DNA of 64,000 nucleotides from positions 1-64,000 of the forward strand of contig JAAELT010000251.1 in assembly GCA_024226315.1 (NCBI GenBank). The letters run 5' to 3'. Made by a program: the position numbers and the translations under genes. The notes under the pieces were generated by a model, which saw only the letters and a list, made by a program, of their open reading frames with translations, searched no databases and was not told the origin of the DNA. Positions 8,914 through 19,800 of this stretch are shown here, piece after piece. How positions within the stretch are numbered: position 1 is the stretch's first letter; each line of letters opens with the position of its first letter. This stretch comes from a bacterium. GTDB lineage: Bacteria; Acidobacteriota; Thermoanaerobaculia; Multivoradales; J023.

Positions 8914-10539
8914 ATGCCAGCCGTCGAGCTCACTCCAGTCGGAGCCTGGACACCGGGATCGGTCCCCCCGGCGTTCGCACCGGAGCATCTGCTCTCCGCC
9001 ATTCCGCGGTTCCGTGAGCCGGCCCACGTCATCCGTGAGGCTCCCACCGGCCGCGTAGGCGTCGGGCTCGAGGGCCACGTCCGGCACGACGCCACCAACG
9101 GCCAGCCCGGCTACCCGTGGCTCGCCACCATGCCGGCGCTGTTCCCGGAGTGGCTCGGCGACCGCTCGTTCCTGGAAGTCCACGGCGTGCGCTTCCCCTA
9201 CGTCGCGGGAGCCATGGCCAACGGCATCGCCACCACTGAGCTGGTGATCGCCATGGCCCGGGCCGGCATGCTCGGCTTCTTCGGCTCCGCGGGCCTCCGG
9301 ATCGAACGCGTCGAGGGCGCTCTCGACGAGATCGAGGCAGCCCTCGGTGCCGAGGGTGGCTCCTGGGGCTCGAACCTGATCCACTCGCCCAACGAGCCGC
9401 AGCTCGAGGAAGCGGTGGTCGATCTCTACCTGCGCCGCGGCGTGCGCCGGGTTTCGGCCTCGGCCTTCATGGGCCTGACGCCGATGGTGGTGCGCTACGC
9501 CGCCACCGGCCTTTCGGTCGACCCGAACGGCCGCCTGCTGCGGCGCAACCACCTTTTCGCCAAGATCTCGCGCCCGGAAGTGGCGCGGCGATTCATGTCG
9601 CCGCCGCCCGCCGACATCCTTCGGGCGCTGGTCGACCAGGGCAAGCTCACCGCCGAGGAGGCGCGGCTCGCCGCCATGCTGCCGATCGCCGAGGACTTCA
9701 CCGTCGAGGCGGATTCCGGCGGCCACACCGACAACCAGAGCTTGACGGCGCTCTTCCCCACCATTCTCGGCCTGCGGGACGCCCTGGCGGCCGAGCACGG
9801 CTACAGCCGGCCGATCCGGATCGGCGCCGCCGGCGGCCTGGGCACCCCCGCGGCGGTGGCCGCGGCCTTCGCCCTCGGCGCCGCCTACGTGCTCACCGGC
9901 AGCGTCAACCAGTCGGCGGTGGAGTCGGGCCTGTCGGACAAAGGCAAGGCGCTGCTCGCTCAGGCCGAGCTCACCGACGTCGTGATGGCACCGGCCGCCG
10001 ACATGTTCGAGCTCGGCGTCGAGGTGCAGGTGCTCAAGCGAGGCACCATGTTCGGCGTGCGCGCGGCCCGCCTCTACGAGCTCTATCGTGCTCACGATTC
10101 GCTCGAGTCGATCCCGGCCGACGTTCGCCGGCGGCTCGAGAAAGAGATGTTCCAGTCCACGATCGACGAGGTGTGGGAAGGCACCAGGAAGTTCTTCGAG
10201 CGCGCCGAGCCGAGCCAGATCGAGCGCGCCGAGCGCGATCCGAAGCACCGCATGGCGCTGGTTTTCCGTTCCTACCTGGGCCGCTCGAGCAACTGGGCGA
10301 TCCAGGGTGATCCAGGCCGCGGTATGGACTACCAGATCTGGTGCGGCCCGGCGATGGGCGCCTTCAACGCCTGGACCGCGGGCTCGTTCCTGGCCGAGCC
10401 ACGCAACCGCGGCGTGGTGCAGATCGCCCGCAACCTGCTCGAGGGGGCGGCGGTCATCACCCGCGCGCAACAGCCCAGAACCTATGGCGTGCCGGTTCCC
10501 GCCGGCGCGTTCCATTTCGAGCCACGACCCCTGGCATAG
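8914..10539 (+). CDS. pfaD: PUFA synthase trans-enoyl reductase (Pfa1/PfaD)
   Basis: A 541-aa FMN-dependent enoyl reductase of the 2-nitropropane-dioxygenase-like fold. It would reduce the enoyl intermediate on the ACPs of Pfa2 during PUFA assembly. Recognised from the PfaD N-terminus (PRFREPAHVIREAPTGRVGV), the barrel start GVRFPYVAGAMANGI, the EADSGGHTDNQ active-site segment, the IRIGAAGGLGTP phosphate-binding loop and LTGSVNQ. The C-terminal LGRSSNWAIQGDPGRGMDYQ is diagnostic for PfaD. Length matches the family (about 540). First gene of the operon, 27 nt before pfa2. The separate ER in first position matches the myxobacterial pfa1-pfa2-pfa3 order. Confidence 0.95.
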   Translation: MPAVELTPVGAWTPGSVPPAFAPEHLLSAIPRFREPAHVIREAPTGRVGVGLEGHVRHDATNGQPGYPWLATMPALFPEWLGDRSFLEVHGVRFPYVAGAMANGIATTELVIAMARAGMLGFFGSAGLRIERVEGALDEIEAALGAEGGSWGSNLIHSPNEPQLEEAVVDLYLRRGVRRVSASAFMGLTPMVVRYAATGLSVDPNGRLLRRNHLFAKISRPEVARRFMSPPPADILRALVDQGKLTAEEARLAAMLPIAEDFTVEADSGGHTDNQSLTALFPTILGLRDALAAEHGYSRPIRIGAAGGLGTPAAVAAAFALGAAYVLTGSVNQSAVESGLSDKGKALLAQAELTDVVMAPAADMFELGVEVQVLKRGTMFGVRAARLYELYRAHDSLESIPADVRRRLEKEMFQSTIDEVWEGTRKFFERAEPSQIERAERDPKHRMALVFRSYLGRSSNWAIQGDPGRGMDYQIWCGPAMGAFNAWTAGSFLAEPRNRGVVQIARNLLEGAAVITRAQQPRTYGVPVPAGAFHFEPRPLA

Positions 10540-10566
10540 GTCTGGCACAAGTAGAGGAGCCACCCG

Positions 10567-13500
10567 ATGGCGGAGTCCCGAGATCCCAAAACCGCTGGCG
10601 CGCCCCGCCACCAACCGATCGCTGTCGTCGGCGTCAGCGCGCTGTTTCCCGGCTCCGCCGACGCGGGAGGCTTCTGGCGCGACATCCTGGCGGGCCGCGA
10701 CCTGATCACCGACGTGCCCGAAAGCCACTGGCTGATCGAGGACTTCTACGATCCGGACCCCTCGGTGCCGGACAAGACCTACGCCAAGCGCGGCGCCTTC
10801 CTTTCTCCGATCGACTTCGATCCGATGGCGTTCGGCATCCCGCCGGCTATCGTCCCGGCCACCGACACCTCGCAGCTGCTGGCCCTGATCGTCGCCCGCC
10901 AGGTGCTCGAGGACGCCTCCAAAGGACAGTTCGAGGACCTCGACAAGAGTCGCGTGAGTGTCATCCTGGGGGTCACCTCCGGTCAGGAGCTGCTGGCCTC
11001 CATGGTCAGCCGGCTGCAGCGCCCGGTGTGGGTCAAGGCGCTGCGCGAGAGCGGCCTCGAGGAAGGGCGGGTGCAGGAGATCTGCGACCGCATCGCCGGC
11101 AACTACATCCCCTGGCAGGAGAGCACCTTCCCGGGCCTGCTGGGCAACGTCGTCGCCGGCAGGATCGCCAACCGCTTCGATCTCGGCGGCACCAATTGCG
11201 TCACCGACGCCGCCTGCGCCAGCGCCTTCGCCTCGGTCTCGATGGCGGCGAGCGAGCTGCGCCTGGGAGACAGCGATCTGGTGATCGCCGGCGGCGTCGA
11301 TACGTTGAACGACATCTTCATGCAGATGTGCTTCAGCAAGACACCGGCGCTGTCGCACACCGGTGACTGCCGGCCGTTCTCGGACCAGGCCGACGGCACC
11401 TTGCTGGGCGAGGGGCTGGGCATGGTGGCGCTCAAACGCCTGGCCGACGCCGAGCGCGACGGCGACCGGATCTACGCCGTGCTCCACGGCATCGGCACCT
11501 CCTCGGACGGCCGCGCCAAGAGCGTCTACGCGCCCCGGCCCGCCGGCCAGGCACGGGCGATCGAGATGGCCTACGAGCACGCCGGCTACGACCCGGCGAC
11601 GGTGGAGCTGGTGGAGGCGCACGGCACCGCTACCCGGGCCGGCGACGCGGCCGAGTTCGAGGGGCTCAGGGACGCTTTCGACGACAACGGGCACGACCGC
11701 CGGCAATGGTGCGCCCTGGGCTCGGTGAAGTCACAGATCGGCCACACCAAGGCCGCCGCCGGGGCCGCGGGACTGTTCAAGACGGTGATGGCTCTGCATC
11801 ACAAGGTCTTGCCGCCGACCATCAAAGTTGAGCGGCCGAACCCCAAGCTCGCCCTGGAATCGAGCCCCTTCTACCTCAATACCGAGGCCCGCCCGTGGAT
11901 CCGCGGCGCCGATCATCCGCGACGCGCCTCGGTGAGCTCGTTCGGTTTCGGCGGCTCCAACTTCCACCTGGCGCTCGAGGAGTACCAGGGCCCGGGCACC
12001 CGCGCCCCGCGCTGGCGCGCGAGCCCGGTCGAGCTCGTGCTGTTCACGGCCGACGACGCCGCCAGTCTGGTCTTGCGCTGCGAGCAGGAGGCGGAGCGAG
12101 CCGAGCCCGGCTATCTTGCCTGGCTGGCGGCCGACACGCAGGCGTCCTACCAGCCGGCAGACCACAGGTTGGCCCTCGTAGTCACCGACGAGGACGACCT
12201 GCGCGCCAAGCTGGGCCAGGCCGCCGAGCGCCTGCGCGCCCGGCCCGACGAGGACTTCACCGCTCCCGGCGGCATCTTCTACGGCGTCGGCGGGGGCGAG
12301 CGCAAGGTCGCCTTCCTGTTTCCTGGACAGGGAAGCCAGTACCTGAACATGGGCGCTGATCTCGCCATGGGCTTCGACCGCTGCCGCGAGACCTGGGACA
12401 AGGCCGCGGCGCTGTCTCTCGACGGCGGCGTCGCCCTCCACGAGGTGGTCTTTCCCCGGCCGGTATTCAGCGACGACCAGCGCCAGGAGCAAGCCGGTTG
12501 GCTCACCGCTACCGAATGGGCGCAGCCGGCGATCGGCGCCGTCAGCCTGTCTCAACTGGCATTGCTGAGAGACCTCGGGATCCACGCCGAATGCGTCGGT
12601 GGACACAGCTACGGCGAGATCACCGCCCTGGCAGCCGCCGGTACGCTCGATGCCGACAGCATGCTTCAGGTGGCGCGGCGGCGCGGCGAGCTGATGCGCG
12701 AAGCGGCGGCGGTGCTGGGTGCCATGACCGCCGTCAGCCACTCGCTGGAGAAGCTCCAGCCGCTACTCGACGCCTGGGAAAGTCAAGTAACGATCGCCAA
12801 CCACAACAGCCCCGACCAGGTCGTGCTCTCGGGCACGGCCGTGGCGATCGACGAGGTCGAGCGGCGGCTCTCGGGCGAGGGCGTGCGAGCACGCCGGGTG
12901 GCGGTGAGTGCAGCCTTTCACTCGCCCCTGGTGGCCGGCTCGTGCCGGCCGTTCCGCGAGTTCCTCGACGGCATCGAGCTCGAATCACCGGCGATCGACG
13001 TCTACTCCAACGCCGAGGCGGCGCCCTATCCCCGCGAGCCCGACGCCATCCGTGCCCAGTTGGCGGATCAGATCGCCCGGCCGGTGCGCTTCGTCGCCCA
13101 GCTCGAGGCGATGTTCGAGCGCGGCGTCGACACCTTCATCGAGGTCGGTCCTGGCTCGGTCCTCACCAGCCTGGTAGGCAAGTGCCTGGACGGACGACCG
13201 CACCTGTCGGTCAGCCTGGACCGCAAGGGGCGTCACGGCCTGACCAGCCTGTGGCACGCTCTCGGCCGACTGGCCGCGGCGGGCCTGCCGATCGATTTCG
13301 CGCCTTTGTGGCGCGACGCGCGGCCGCCCGTCGACCCCCACGCCGCGGAGAAGCCCAAGATGACCCTGCCGATCACCGGCACCAACTACGGCAAGCTCTA
13401 CCCGCCACCAGGAGGCGCCGCGGCGCTGCCTCCTCCCAATCCGCCGAGGACAGCGACCGAGCCCACCGTGGCGGAGCGAACAGAAACCCGAGCAAGCGAG

Positions 13501-16500
13501 GCATCCACCGTCATGAGCTCTGAGACCAAGACCACTCCGCCGCCCCAGGCTGTCGCGCCCCGGACGGTTACGCCCGCGGGTCAGCAATCGACCGACGTCC
13601 AGCTCGCGTGGGTACACGCCTATCAGGAGGCCCAACGTCAAACCGCCGACGCCCACGCGGCGTTCCAGCAGTCGATGGCGGAGACCCAGGCCTCGTTCCT
13701 GCGCACCATGGAAACCTCGTTCGCCAACCTGGGCGGTCTGCTCACCGGACAGCCGGCCGCCGCGCCGGCACCGGTCGAGATTCCCGCCGCAGCCACCGCG
13801 CCGAGTCTTCAGGTGGCCAGCGCGCCACCAGTCATCGCCGAGCCCGAGGTCCAAATGCCTGCTCCGAGCCCAGTCGCGATCGAGGCCGCGGCACCAGCTC
13901 CCGATCCGCCCGCGCCGGTGACCAACGAGCCGGCGGTGACGAACGCTGACCTGAAGCCCCTGATGCTCGAGGTCGTCGCCGACAAGACCGGCTATCCGGT
14001 CGAGATGCTCAACCTCGAGATGGACATGGAAGCTGACCTCGGTATCGACTCCATCAAACGCGTCGAGATCCTCTCCGCCATGCGCGAAAAAGAGCCGGGC
14101 CTGCCCGAGGTCGACACCGCGGCCATGGCCCAGCTTCGCACCCTCGGCCAGATCGTCGACTTCATGGCCGATCAGGACACGACGGCGGAGAAAGCCGAGG
14201 CCCCGGCATCGACCGAGGCCGCGAGCGGCCCCGGTGCCACTGAGCTCCAGCCCCTGATGCTCGAGATCGTCGCCGAGAAGACCGGATACCCGGTGGAGAT
14301 GCTCACCCTCGAGATGGACATGGAAGCCGACCTCGGCATCGACTCCATCAAGCGCGTCGAGATCCTCTCCGCCATGCGCGACCGCGAGCCGGACCTGCCC
14401 GAGGTCGACACCGCGAAGATGGCCGAGCTGCGGACCCTGGGACAGATCGTCACGTTCTTCCACGAAGACGGCATGGGAGAAGGCGGTGCCGACGCCGCGG
14501 ACGCCGCGGTCGAGTCCACGGCGGTCGAGGCACCATCAGCCCCCGCCGCGCTCGGGCGCTTCGCCCTGCGCGTGGTGGACGTGCCGGCAGCGGGCCTCGC
14601 CATGCCCGGTCTGGCGGGCACTGCGCCGTTGGCGGTCGTCGACGGTGGCTCCGGCATCGCCGCGGCCCTGGTCGCCAGGCTCGCCGAGCGCGGCCTCACG
14701 GCGGAGGCCGTGAACGACCCGCCCGAAACCGCCACGTCGGCGATCTTTCTCGGTGGCCTGGCACAGATCGCAACCTTCGAGGAGGGCCTGGCGATCGACC
14801 GCCTCGGCTTCCAGACCGCGAAAAAGATCGCCGCGCGCCTGGCCGGGGAAGAGGGCGGAGTGTTCGTCACCGTGCAGGACACGGGAGGCGACTTCGGCCT
14901 CTCGGGCCGCGATGCCACGCGCGCCGGTCTCGGTGGCCTTGCGGGCCTGGTCAAGACGGCGGCGCGCGAGTGGCCGGGCACAGCGGTCAAGGCGATCGAC
15001 CTGGAGCGCGGCGACCGGCAGGCCGACGAGCTGGCAGAGATCCTGGTCCGGGAGCTGTGCGAAGGCGGCCCCGAGATCGAGGTGGGTCTGGCCGTCGACG
15101 GCCGGCGCGTGACGCTGGAGAGCTACGAAGCGCCCCTGGCCGAAGACCGGTCGCCGGCGGTCACGGACGGCGCCGTACTGCTGGCCTCGGGCGGCGCCCG
15201 CGGTGTCACGGCAAGTACGCTGATCGCTCTGGCGCGCGAGGCCCGGTGTCGATTCGCCTTGCTCGGCCGCACGCCGCTCGAAGCGGAGCCCGAGGCTTGC
15301 CGCGGCGCCTCCGGCGAAGCGGAGCTGAAGCGCGCTCTGCTGGACCTCGCCACCGCCGCCGGTGAGAAGGTAACTCCCATGGAGCTCGGCTCACGGGCCT
15401 CTCGGATCCTGGCCACGCGCGAGATCCGAGCCAACCTGGCGGCGATCGAAGCGGCGGGATCCGAGGCGCGCTACGTGAGCGCCGACGTCCGCGATCGGTC
15501 GGCCCTCGCCGCCGCGCTCGACGGCGTGCGCGCCGACTGGGGGCCGATCACCGGCCTGGTCCACGGCGCCGGCGTCATCGCCGACAGGGCGATCGCTGAC
15601 AAGAGCCAAGAGCAGTTCGACCGGGTCTTCGACACCAAGGTGGAAGGCCTGAGCCGGCTGCTCGAGGCCACCGCGGGCGATCCCCTGAGCGTCCTGTGCC
15701 TGTTCTCCTCGGTGACCGCCCGCTGCGGTAACCCGGGCCAGAGCGACTACGCCATGGCCAACGAAGTGCTCAACAAGATGGCCGCCGTCGAGCACCGGCG
15801 CCGCCGCGGTTCGTGCCGGGTGAAGTCGCTGAACTGGGGCCCGTGGGAGGGCGGTATGGTGACGCCCGAGCTCGAGACGCGCTTCGCGGAGCTCGGCGTC
15901 GCCCTGATCCCGCTCGAGACCGGGGCCCGCATGATGGTGGAAGAGCTGCAAACCGCGGGTGAAACAGCGGAGCAGGTGGAGGTGGTGCTAGGCGGAGCGC
16001 CGACCCTCGGCTCGCCGCTCGACGGCACCACCGTCGCCATGGACGCCTTCGTCAGTCGGGCCACCTACCCCTTCCTCGACAGCCATACGATCGGCGGCAC
16101 CGCTGTCTTTCCGGTGGTCCTGGCCCTGGAGTGGTTCCATCGCCTGGCCCGGGCGCATCGCCCGGATCTCGAGGTCGTCGCCTGCCGCGACCTCAAGGTG
16201 CTGCGCGGCATCCGCCTGGAGAGCCCCGTCGAGGTCTTCCGCCTGCGCAGCCGCCAGCTCACCAACGGCTCGGGGGCCGAGCTGGCGCTGGAGCTGCGCG
16301 ATCGGGACGGCCATCCGCGCTACAGCGCGGTGGTCGACATGGCGGCGCCGGGCACCCAGTCGGCACCGGCCGCGGCCGAGGTCTCGAATCTGGAACCCTG
16401 GCCGAGCGGCTCGATCTACGGTCAGGCGCTGTTTCATGGCCCGGCGCTCCAGGTCATCAGTGAGATCGAGGGCATATCCGCCGAGACCATCGCCGGCCGG

Positions 16501-16869
16501 TTGACCGGTGGCCGCGAGATGGGCTGGGGTGAGGAGTGGCACCTGGACGCCGCGGTCCTCGACGGCGGTCTACAGCTCGCCGTCCTGTGGTTTCAACACG
16601 CCCTCGAGGGCACCTCCCTGCCGCTGGCCATCAGCTCCGTGCGCAGCTACGTCGACGGCCCGTTGGCCGGGCCGATCCGCGCCATCGCCCGCTGCCGCGT
16701 GCGCGACGCCAACCGCATCGTCGCCGACGTGACCCTGTCGAACGGCGGCGGCACCGCCGTGGCGGAGCTCGAGGGGGTGGAGATCGTCCGGCGCCCGGAC
16801 CAGGACGTGGCCGGCCAGGGTCTGGCGGGGCAGGACGAGGCGGATCAGGCGCGTGCGGCCAACGTTTGA
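10567..16869 (+). CDS. pfaA: PUFA synthase Pfa2/PfaA: KS-AT-ACP-ACP-KR-DH
   Basis: A 2100-aa iterative synthase subunit (ATG after GAGGAG at 10553-10558). The KS (about 15-465) is complete: C217 in DAACASA, H352 in EAHGTATR and H393 in SQIGHTK. The AT (about 575-890) has S681 in GHSYGE and probably loads malonyl units. An Ala/Pro linker leads to only two tandem ACPs, each with LGIDSIKR (phosphopantetheine serines S1162 and S1260). The KR (about 1535-1800) has a GGARGVT loop near 1542 and Y1728 in YAMAN. The C-terminal polyketide-type dehydratase has H1840 (HTIGGTAVFP) and D1999 (DGGLQ). Two ACPs is low; known PfaA proteins often carry four to nine. The downstream gene overlaps by 17 nt. Confidence 0.95.
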   Translation: MAESRDPKTAGAPRHQPIAVVGVSALFPGSADAGGFWRDILAGRDLITDVPESHWLIEDFYDPDPSVPDKTYAKRGAFLSPIDFDPMAFGIPPAIVPATDTSQLLALIVARQVLEDASKGQFEDLDKSRVSVILGVTSGQELLASMVSRLQRPVWVKALRESGLEEGRVQEICDRIAGNYIPWQESTFPGLLGNVVAGRIANRFDLGGTNCVTDAACASAFASVSMAASELRLGDSDLVIAGGVDTLNDIFMQMCFSKTPALSHTGDCRPFSDQADGTLLGEGLGMVALKRLADAERDGDRIYAVLHGIGTSSDGRAKSVYAPRPAGQARAIEMAYEHAGYDPATVELVEAHGTATRAGDAAEFEGLRDAFDDNGHDRRQWCALGSVKSQIGHTKAAAGAAGLFKTVMALHHKVLPPTIKVERPNPKLALESSPFYLNTEARPWIRGADHPRRASVSSFGFGGSNFHLALEEYQGPGTRAPRWRASPVELVLFTADDAASLVLRCEQEAERAEPGYLAWLAADTQASYQPADHRLALVVTDEDDLRAKLGQAAERLRARPDEDFTAPGGIFYGVGGGERKVAFLFPGQGSQYLNMGADLAMGFDRCRETWDKAAALSLDGGVALHEVVFPRPVFSDDQRQEQAGWLTATEWAQPAIGAVSLSQLALLRDLGIHAECVGGHSYGEITALAAAGTLDADSMLQVARRRGELMREAAAVLGAMTAVSHSLEKLQPLLDAWESQVTIANHNSPDQVVLSGTAVAIDEVERRLSGEGVRARRVAVSAAFHSPLVAGSCRPFREFLDGIELESPAIDVYSNAEAAPYPREPDAIRAQLADQIARPVRFVAQLEAMFERGVDTFIEVGPGSVLTSLVGKCLDGRPHLSVSLDRKGRHGLTSLWHALGRLAAAGLPIDFAPLWRDARPPVDPHAAEKPKMTLPITGTNYGKLYPPPGGAAALPPPNPPRTATEPTVAERTETRASEASTVMSSETKTTPPPQAVAPRTVTPAGQQSTDVQLAWVHAYQEAQRQTADAHAAFQQSMAETQASFLRTMETSFANLGGLLTGQPAAAPAPVEIPAAATAPSLQVASAPPVIAEPEVQMPAPSPVAIEAAAPAPDPPAPVTNEPAVTNADLKPLMLEVVADKTGYPVEMLNLEMDMEADLGIDSIKRVEILSAMREKEPGLPEVDTAAMAQLRTLGQIVDFMADQDTTAEKAEAPASTEAASGPGATELQPLMLEIVAEKTGYPVEMLTLEMDMEADLGIDSIKRVEILSAMRDREPDLPEVDTAKMAELRTLGQIVTFFHEDGMGEGGADAADAAVESTAVEAPSAPAALGRFALRVVDVPAAGLAMPGLAGTAPLAVVDGGSGIAAALVARLAERGLTAEAVNDPPETATSAIFLGGLAQIATFEEGLAIDRLGFQTAKKIAARLAGEEGGVFVTVQDTGGDFGLSGRDATRAGLGGLAGLVKTAAREWPGTAVKAIDLERGDRQADELAEILVRELCEGGPEIEVGLAVDGRRVTLESYEAPLAEDRSPAVTDGAVLLASGGARGVTASTLIALAREARCRFALLGRTPLEAEPEACRGASGEAELKRALLDLATAAGEKVTPMELGSRASRILATREIRANLAAIEAAGSEARYVSADVRDRSALAAALDGVRADWGPITGLVHGAGVIADRAIADKSQEQFDRVFDTKVEGLSRLLEATAGDPLSVLCLFSSVTARCGNPGQSDYAMANEVLNKMAAVEHRRRRGSCRVKSLNWGPWEGGMVTPELETRFAELGVALIPLETGARMMVEELQTAGETAEQVEVVLGGAPTLGSPLDGTTVAMDAFVSRATYPFLDSHTIGGTAVFPVVLALEWFHRLARAHRPDLEVVACRDLKVLRGIRLESPVEVFRLRSRQLTNGSGAELALELRDRDGHPRYSAVVDMAAPGTQSAPAAAEVSNLEPWPSGSIYGQALFHGPALQVISEIEGISAETIAGRLTGGREMGWGEEWHLDAAVLDGGLQLAVLWFQHALEGTSLPLAISSVRSYVDGPLAGPIRAIARCRVRDANRIVADVTLSNGGGTAVAELEGVEIVRRPDQDVAGQGLAGQDEADQARAANV

Positions 16870-19800
16870 GCCGATCGCGATCGTCGGTCAGTCCTGCGTG
16901 CTGCCCGGCGCCCTCGATCCCGGCGAGCTGTGGAGCGCGGTCGCGGACGGCCGCGATCTGATCTCCTCGGCGCCGTCCGGGCGCTGGGGGCTGCCACGCC
17001 ACCTGGCGGTCACCGACGCGTCGGAACGGTCCGCCGACCAGGCATGGAGCGACCGGGGCGGTTACGTGCGAGGCTTCGAAGAAACCTTCGAAGCCTCCGG
17101 CTTCGAGCTGCCGGCGGATGAAATCCTGGGTCTCGACCCACTGTTCCAATGGGTGCTGCACACCGGCCGCGAGGCACTGCGCGACGCCGGCCTCGGCACG
17201 GGCCCCGACAGCGCGACCGCTGCCCGCACCGGCGTGGTGCTCGGCAACCTGTCGTTTCCGAGCGTCGGCGCCAGCCGTTTCGCGGAGTCCGTCTGGAAAG
17301 GTCCCGGCAGGAACGCTGGCTCTGGGCAGGACGCCGGCCACACCGTCGATGCCCGCAACCACTTCATGTCGGGCTTGCCGGCCCACCTGCTCGGTCATGC
17401 TCTCGGTCTGGGCGGCACCGCCTTCGCCCTCGACGCGGCGTGCGCATCCTCCCTGGTCGCGGTCAAGCTGGCCTGCGACCGGCTGCACGACCGACGAGCC
17501 GACGTCATGCTGGCGGGCGCGGTGAGCTGTGCCGACGACCTGTTCATCCACATCGGTTTCTGCGCGCTCGAAGCACTCTCCCCCACCGGCCGTAGCCGGC
17601 CCTTCCACGCCCGGGCCGACGGCCTGCTGCCCGCCGAGGGCGCCGCCTTCGTCGTCCTGCGCCGGCTCGCCGACGCGGTCGCGGACGGCGACCGGATCCT
17701 CGGCGTGATCCGTGGAGTCGGGTTGTCCAACGACGGCAGGGGGCGCGGCCTGCTGGCGCCTTCGGAGGAGGGCCAGGGGCGCGCCATCGCCCAAGCCTAC
17801 GAGCAAGCCGGCCTGACGCCGGGGGACGTGTCGCTGGTGGAGTGCCATGCCACCGGAACCCGAGTGGGCGACGCGGCGGAGATCCACAGCCTCGGCCGTC
17901 TCTACGAGGGTCTGACCGACGTCCCGATCGGCTCGCTGAAGTCGAACCTCGGGCACCTGATCACCGCGGCCGGCCTGGCGGGACTGCTCAAAGTGTTGGC
18001 CGCCATGAAGGCTGGAGTCCGGCCGCCAACCCTGCATGCCGATGCGCGACACCCGGCGCTCGAGGGCTCACCTTTCCGTCTGCTGCACAGCCCCGAGCCG
18101 TGGCCGAGCGACAAGCCGCGGCGGGCGGCGGTCAGCGCCTTCGGCTTCGGCGGCAACAACGCTCATCTCCTGGTCGAGGAATGGCTGCCGGAAGAAACGC
18201 CCTCCGCAACGCTCGCGATCTCGTCCGCCGGACCTGAAGCGGACGCCGGCGACGCCCCAGAGGTCGCCATCGTCGGCCTGGCAGCGAGCGCCGCGACCGA
18301 CGCGGAGAGAGGAGCATTTGCCCGGTCCTTGTTCACCGGCGAGAGCCGCCTGCGGCAGCGCGAAGACGGTACCCTGGTCGGACTCGCCGAAACGATCGAG
18401 CTGCCGCTCGAAGGCCTGGGGTTTCCGCCGAACGATCTGCGGCAGACGCTGCCGCAGCAGCTTCTCCTGCTGGCGACGGTGCGCCGGGCGGTCGAGTCCC
18501 TGCGCTCCGAGCTGCCGCGCGAGCGCACCAGCGTGCTGGTCGGCATGCGCTGCGACGCGGAAATTGCCCGCTACGGCCTGCGCTGGCGGCTCGGCGGAGA
18601 AAGCGAGGATCCCGCCTGGCTACGGCCGGCGAAGGAGGCGATCGTCCCCGAGCTCGAGGCGGCAGGAGTGGTCGGCACAATGCCCAACATGACCGCCAAC
18701 CGTCTCAACAGCCTGCTCGATCTCGGCGGCCCCAGCGCCTCGGTCTCCTCCGAAGAGCTGTCCGGCCTGGTGGCGCTCGACCTGGCGATCCGAGCGCTCT
18801 CGGCCGGCGAGATCGACGCCGCCGTAGTCGGCGCCGCCGACCTGGCCTGCGAGCCGGTGCACGAGACCGCGATCCGGCAGCTGCTCGGCGATCGGGTCCC
18901 GGGCGACGGCGCCGCGGTCCTGGTGCTCAAGCGCCTCGAAGACGCCCGCCGTGACGGTGATCGAGTGCTCGCGTTGATTGAGCGGCCGAACCGGCTCACG
19001 GGTCCCCCCGGAGGGGGGCAGATGGTACATCTCGCAAGCGAGGGGCTGCGGCTGGCCCCGCACCGCGACAACCCCGGCGGCTCGCGCATCGACCTCTCTT
19101 CGCAGTTCGGCCATACTCACGCCGCGTCGAGCCTGCTCCACGTCGCCGCCGCCGCCCTGGCTTGTCACCATCGGTTGATCCCGACCGGAGCCGAAGACAA
19201 GCTCCCGGTGCCGTGGCTGAGCCGTGGCCCGCAAACAGCCGAGGTGACGTCGAGCGCCCTGCGCCGGCGTGCCGCGAAGATCCGCCTGCATGCCGACAGG
19301 GAAAGCCAGCCCGGTACCTTTCGGCTTGACGGCACCTTCCCCCGCATCGTTCTCTACCAGGGCGCCGACCGGGCCGAGCTGCTGAAGCGGCTGCGGGACC
19401 GCCGGAGCGAGGAACCGGGTGAAGAAAACGCAAACGCGAACGCGCGCCTGGTCTTGGTCGCGACGGACGAGCGCGAGCTGGGCGCCCGTCGCGAGCTGGC
19501 GCACCACCTGCTGAGCGGCGAGGGCGACGCGAACCGCCCCGGGCACAGTGGCGTGTACCTGCGAGAGCAACCGATCGCCGGCGAGATGGCCTTCGTCTTC
19601 ACCGGCGCCGGCGCCGCCTACACCGGTATGGGGCGCGAGCTGCTGGTAGCGCTGCCACGGTTGCTCGATCGGCTCGGCCGCCGAATGGAGCACCTGCCGG
19701 CCGCCGCGGGCTGGGTGTACAGCGATGGCGCGCTCGATCCTCTGCGTCAGCTCTGGGGCAGCTCGTTCCTGTCCCAGGCCCACGCCGAGCTCAGCCGAGG

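Noticed and set aside
8869..11706. 945-aa minus-strand open frame opposite pfa1 and pfa2
   Set aside because: Composition is typical of antisense GC-rich frames (Gly/Arg/His rich) and it lies opposite two clear enzymes.
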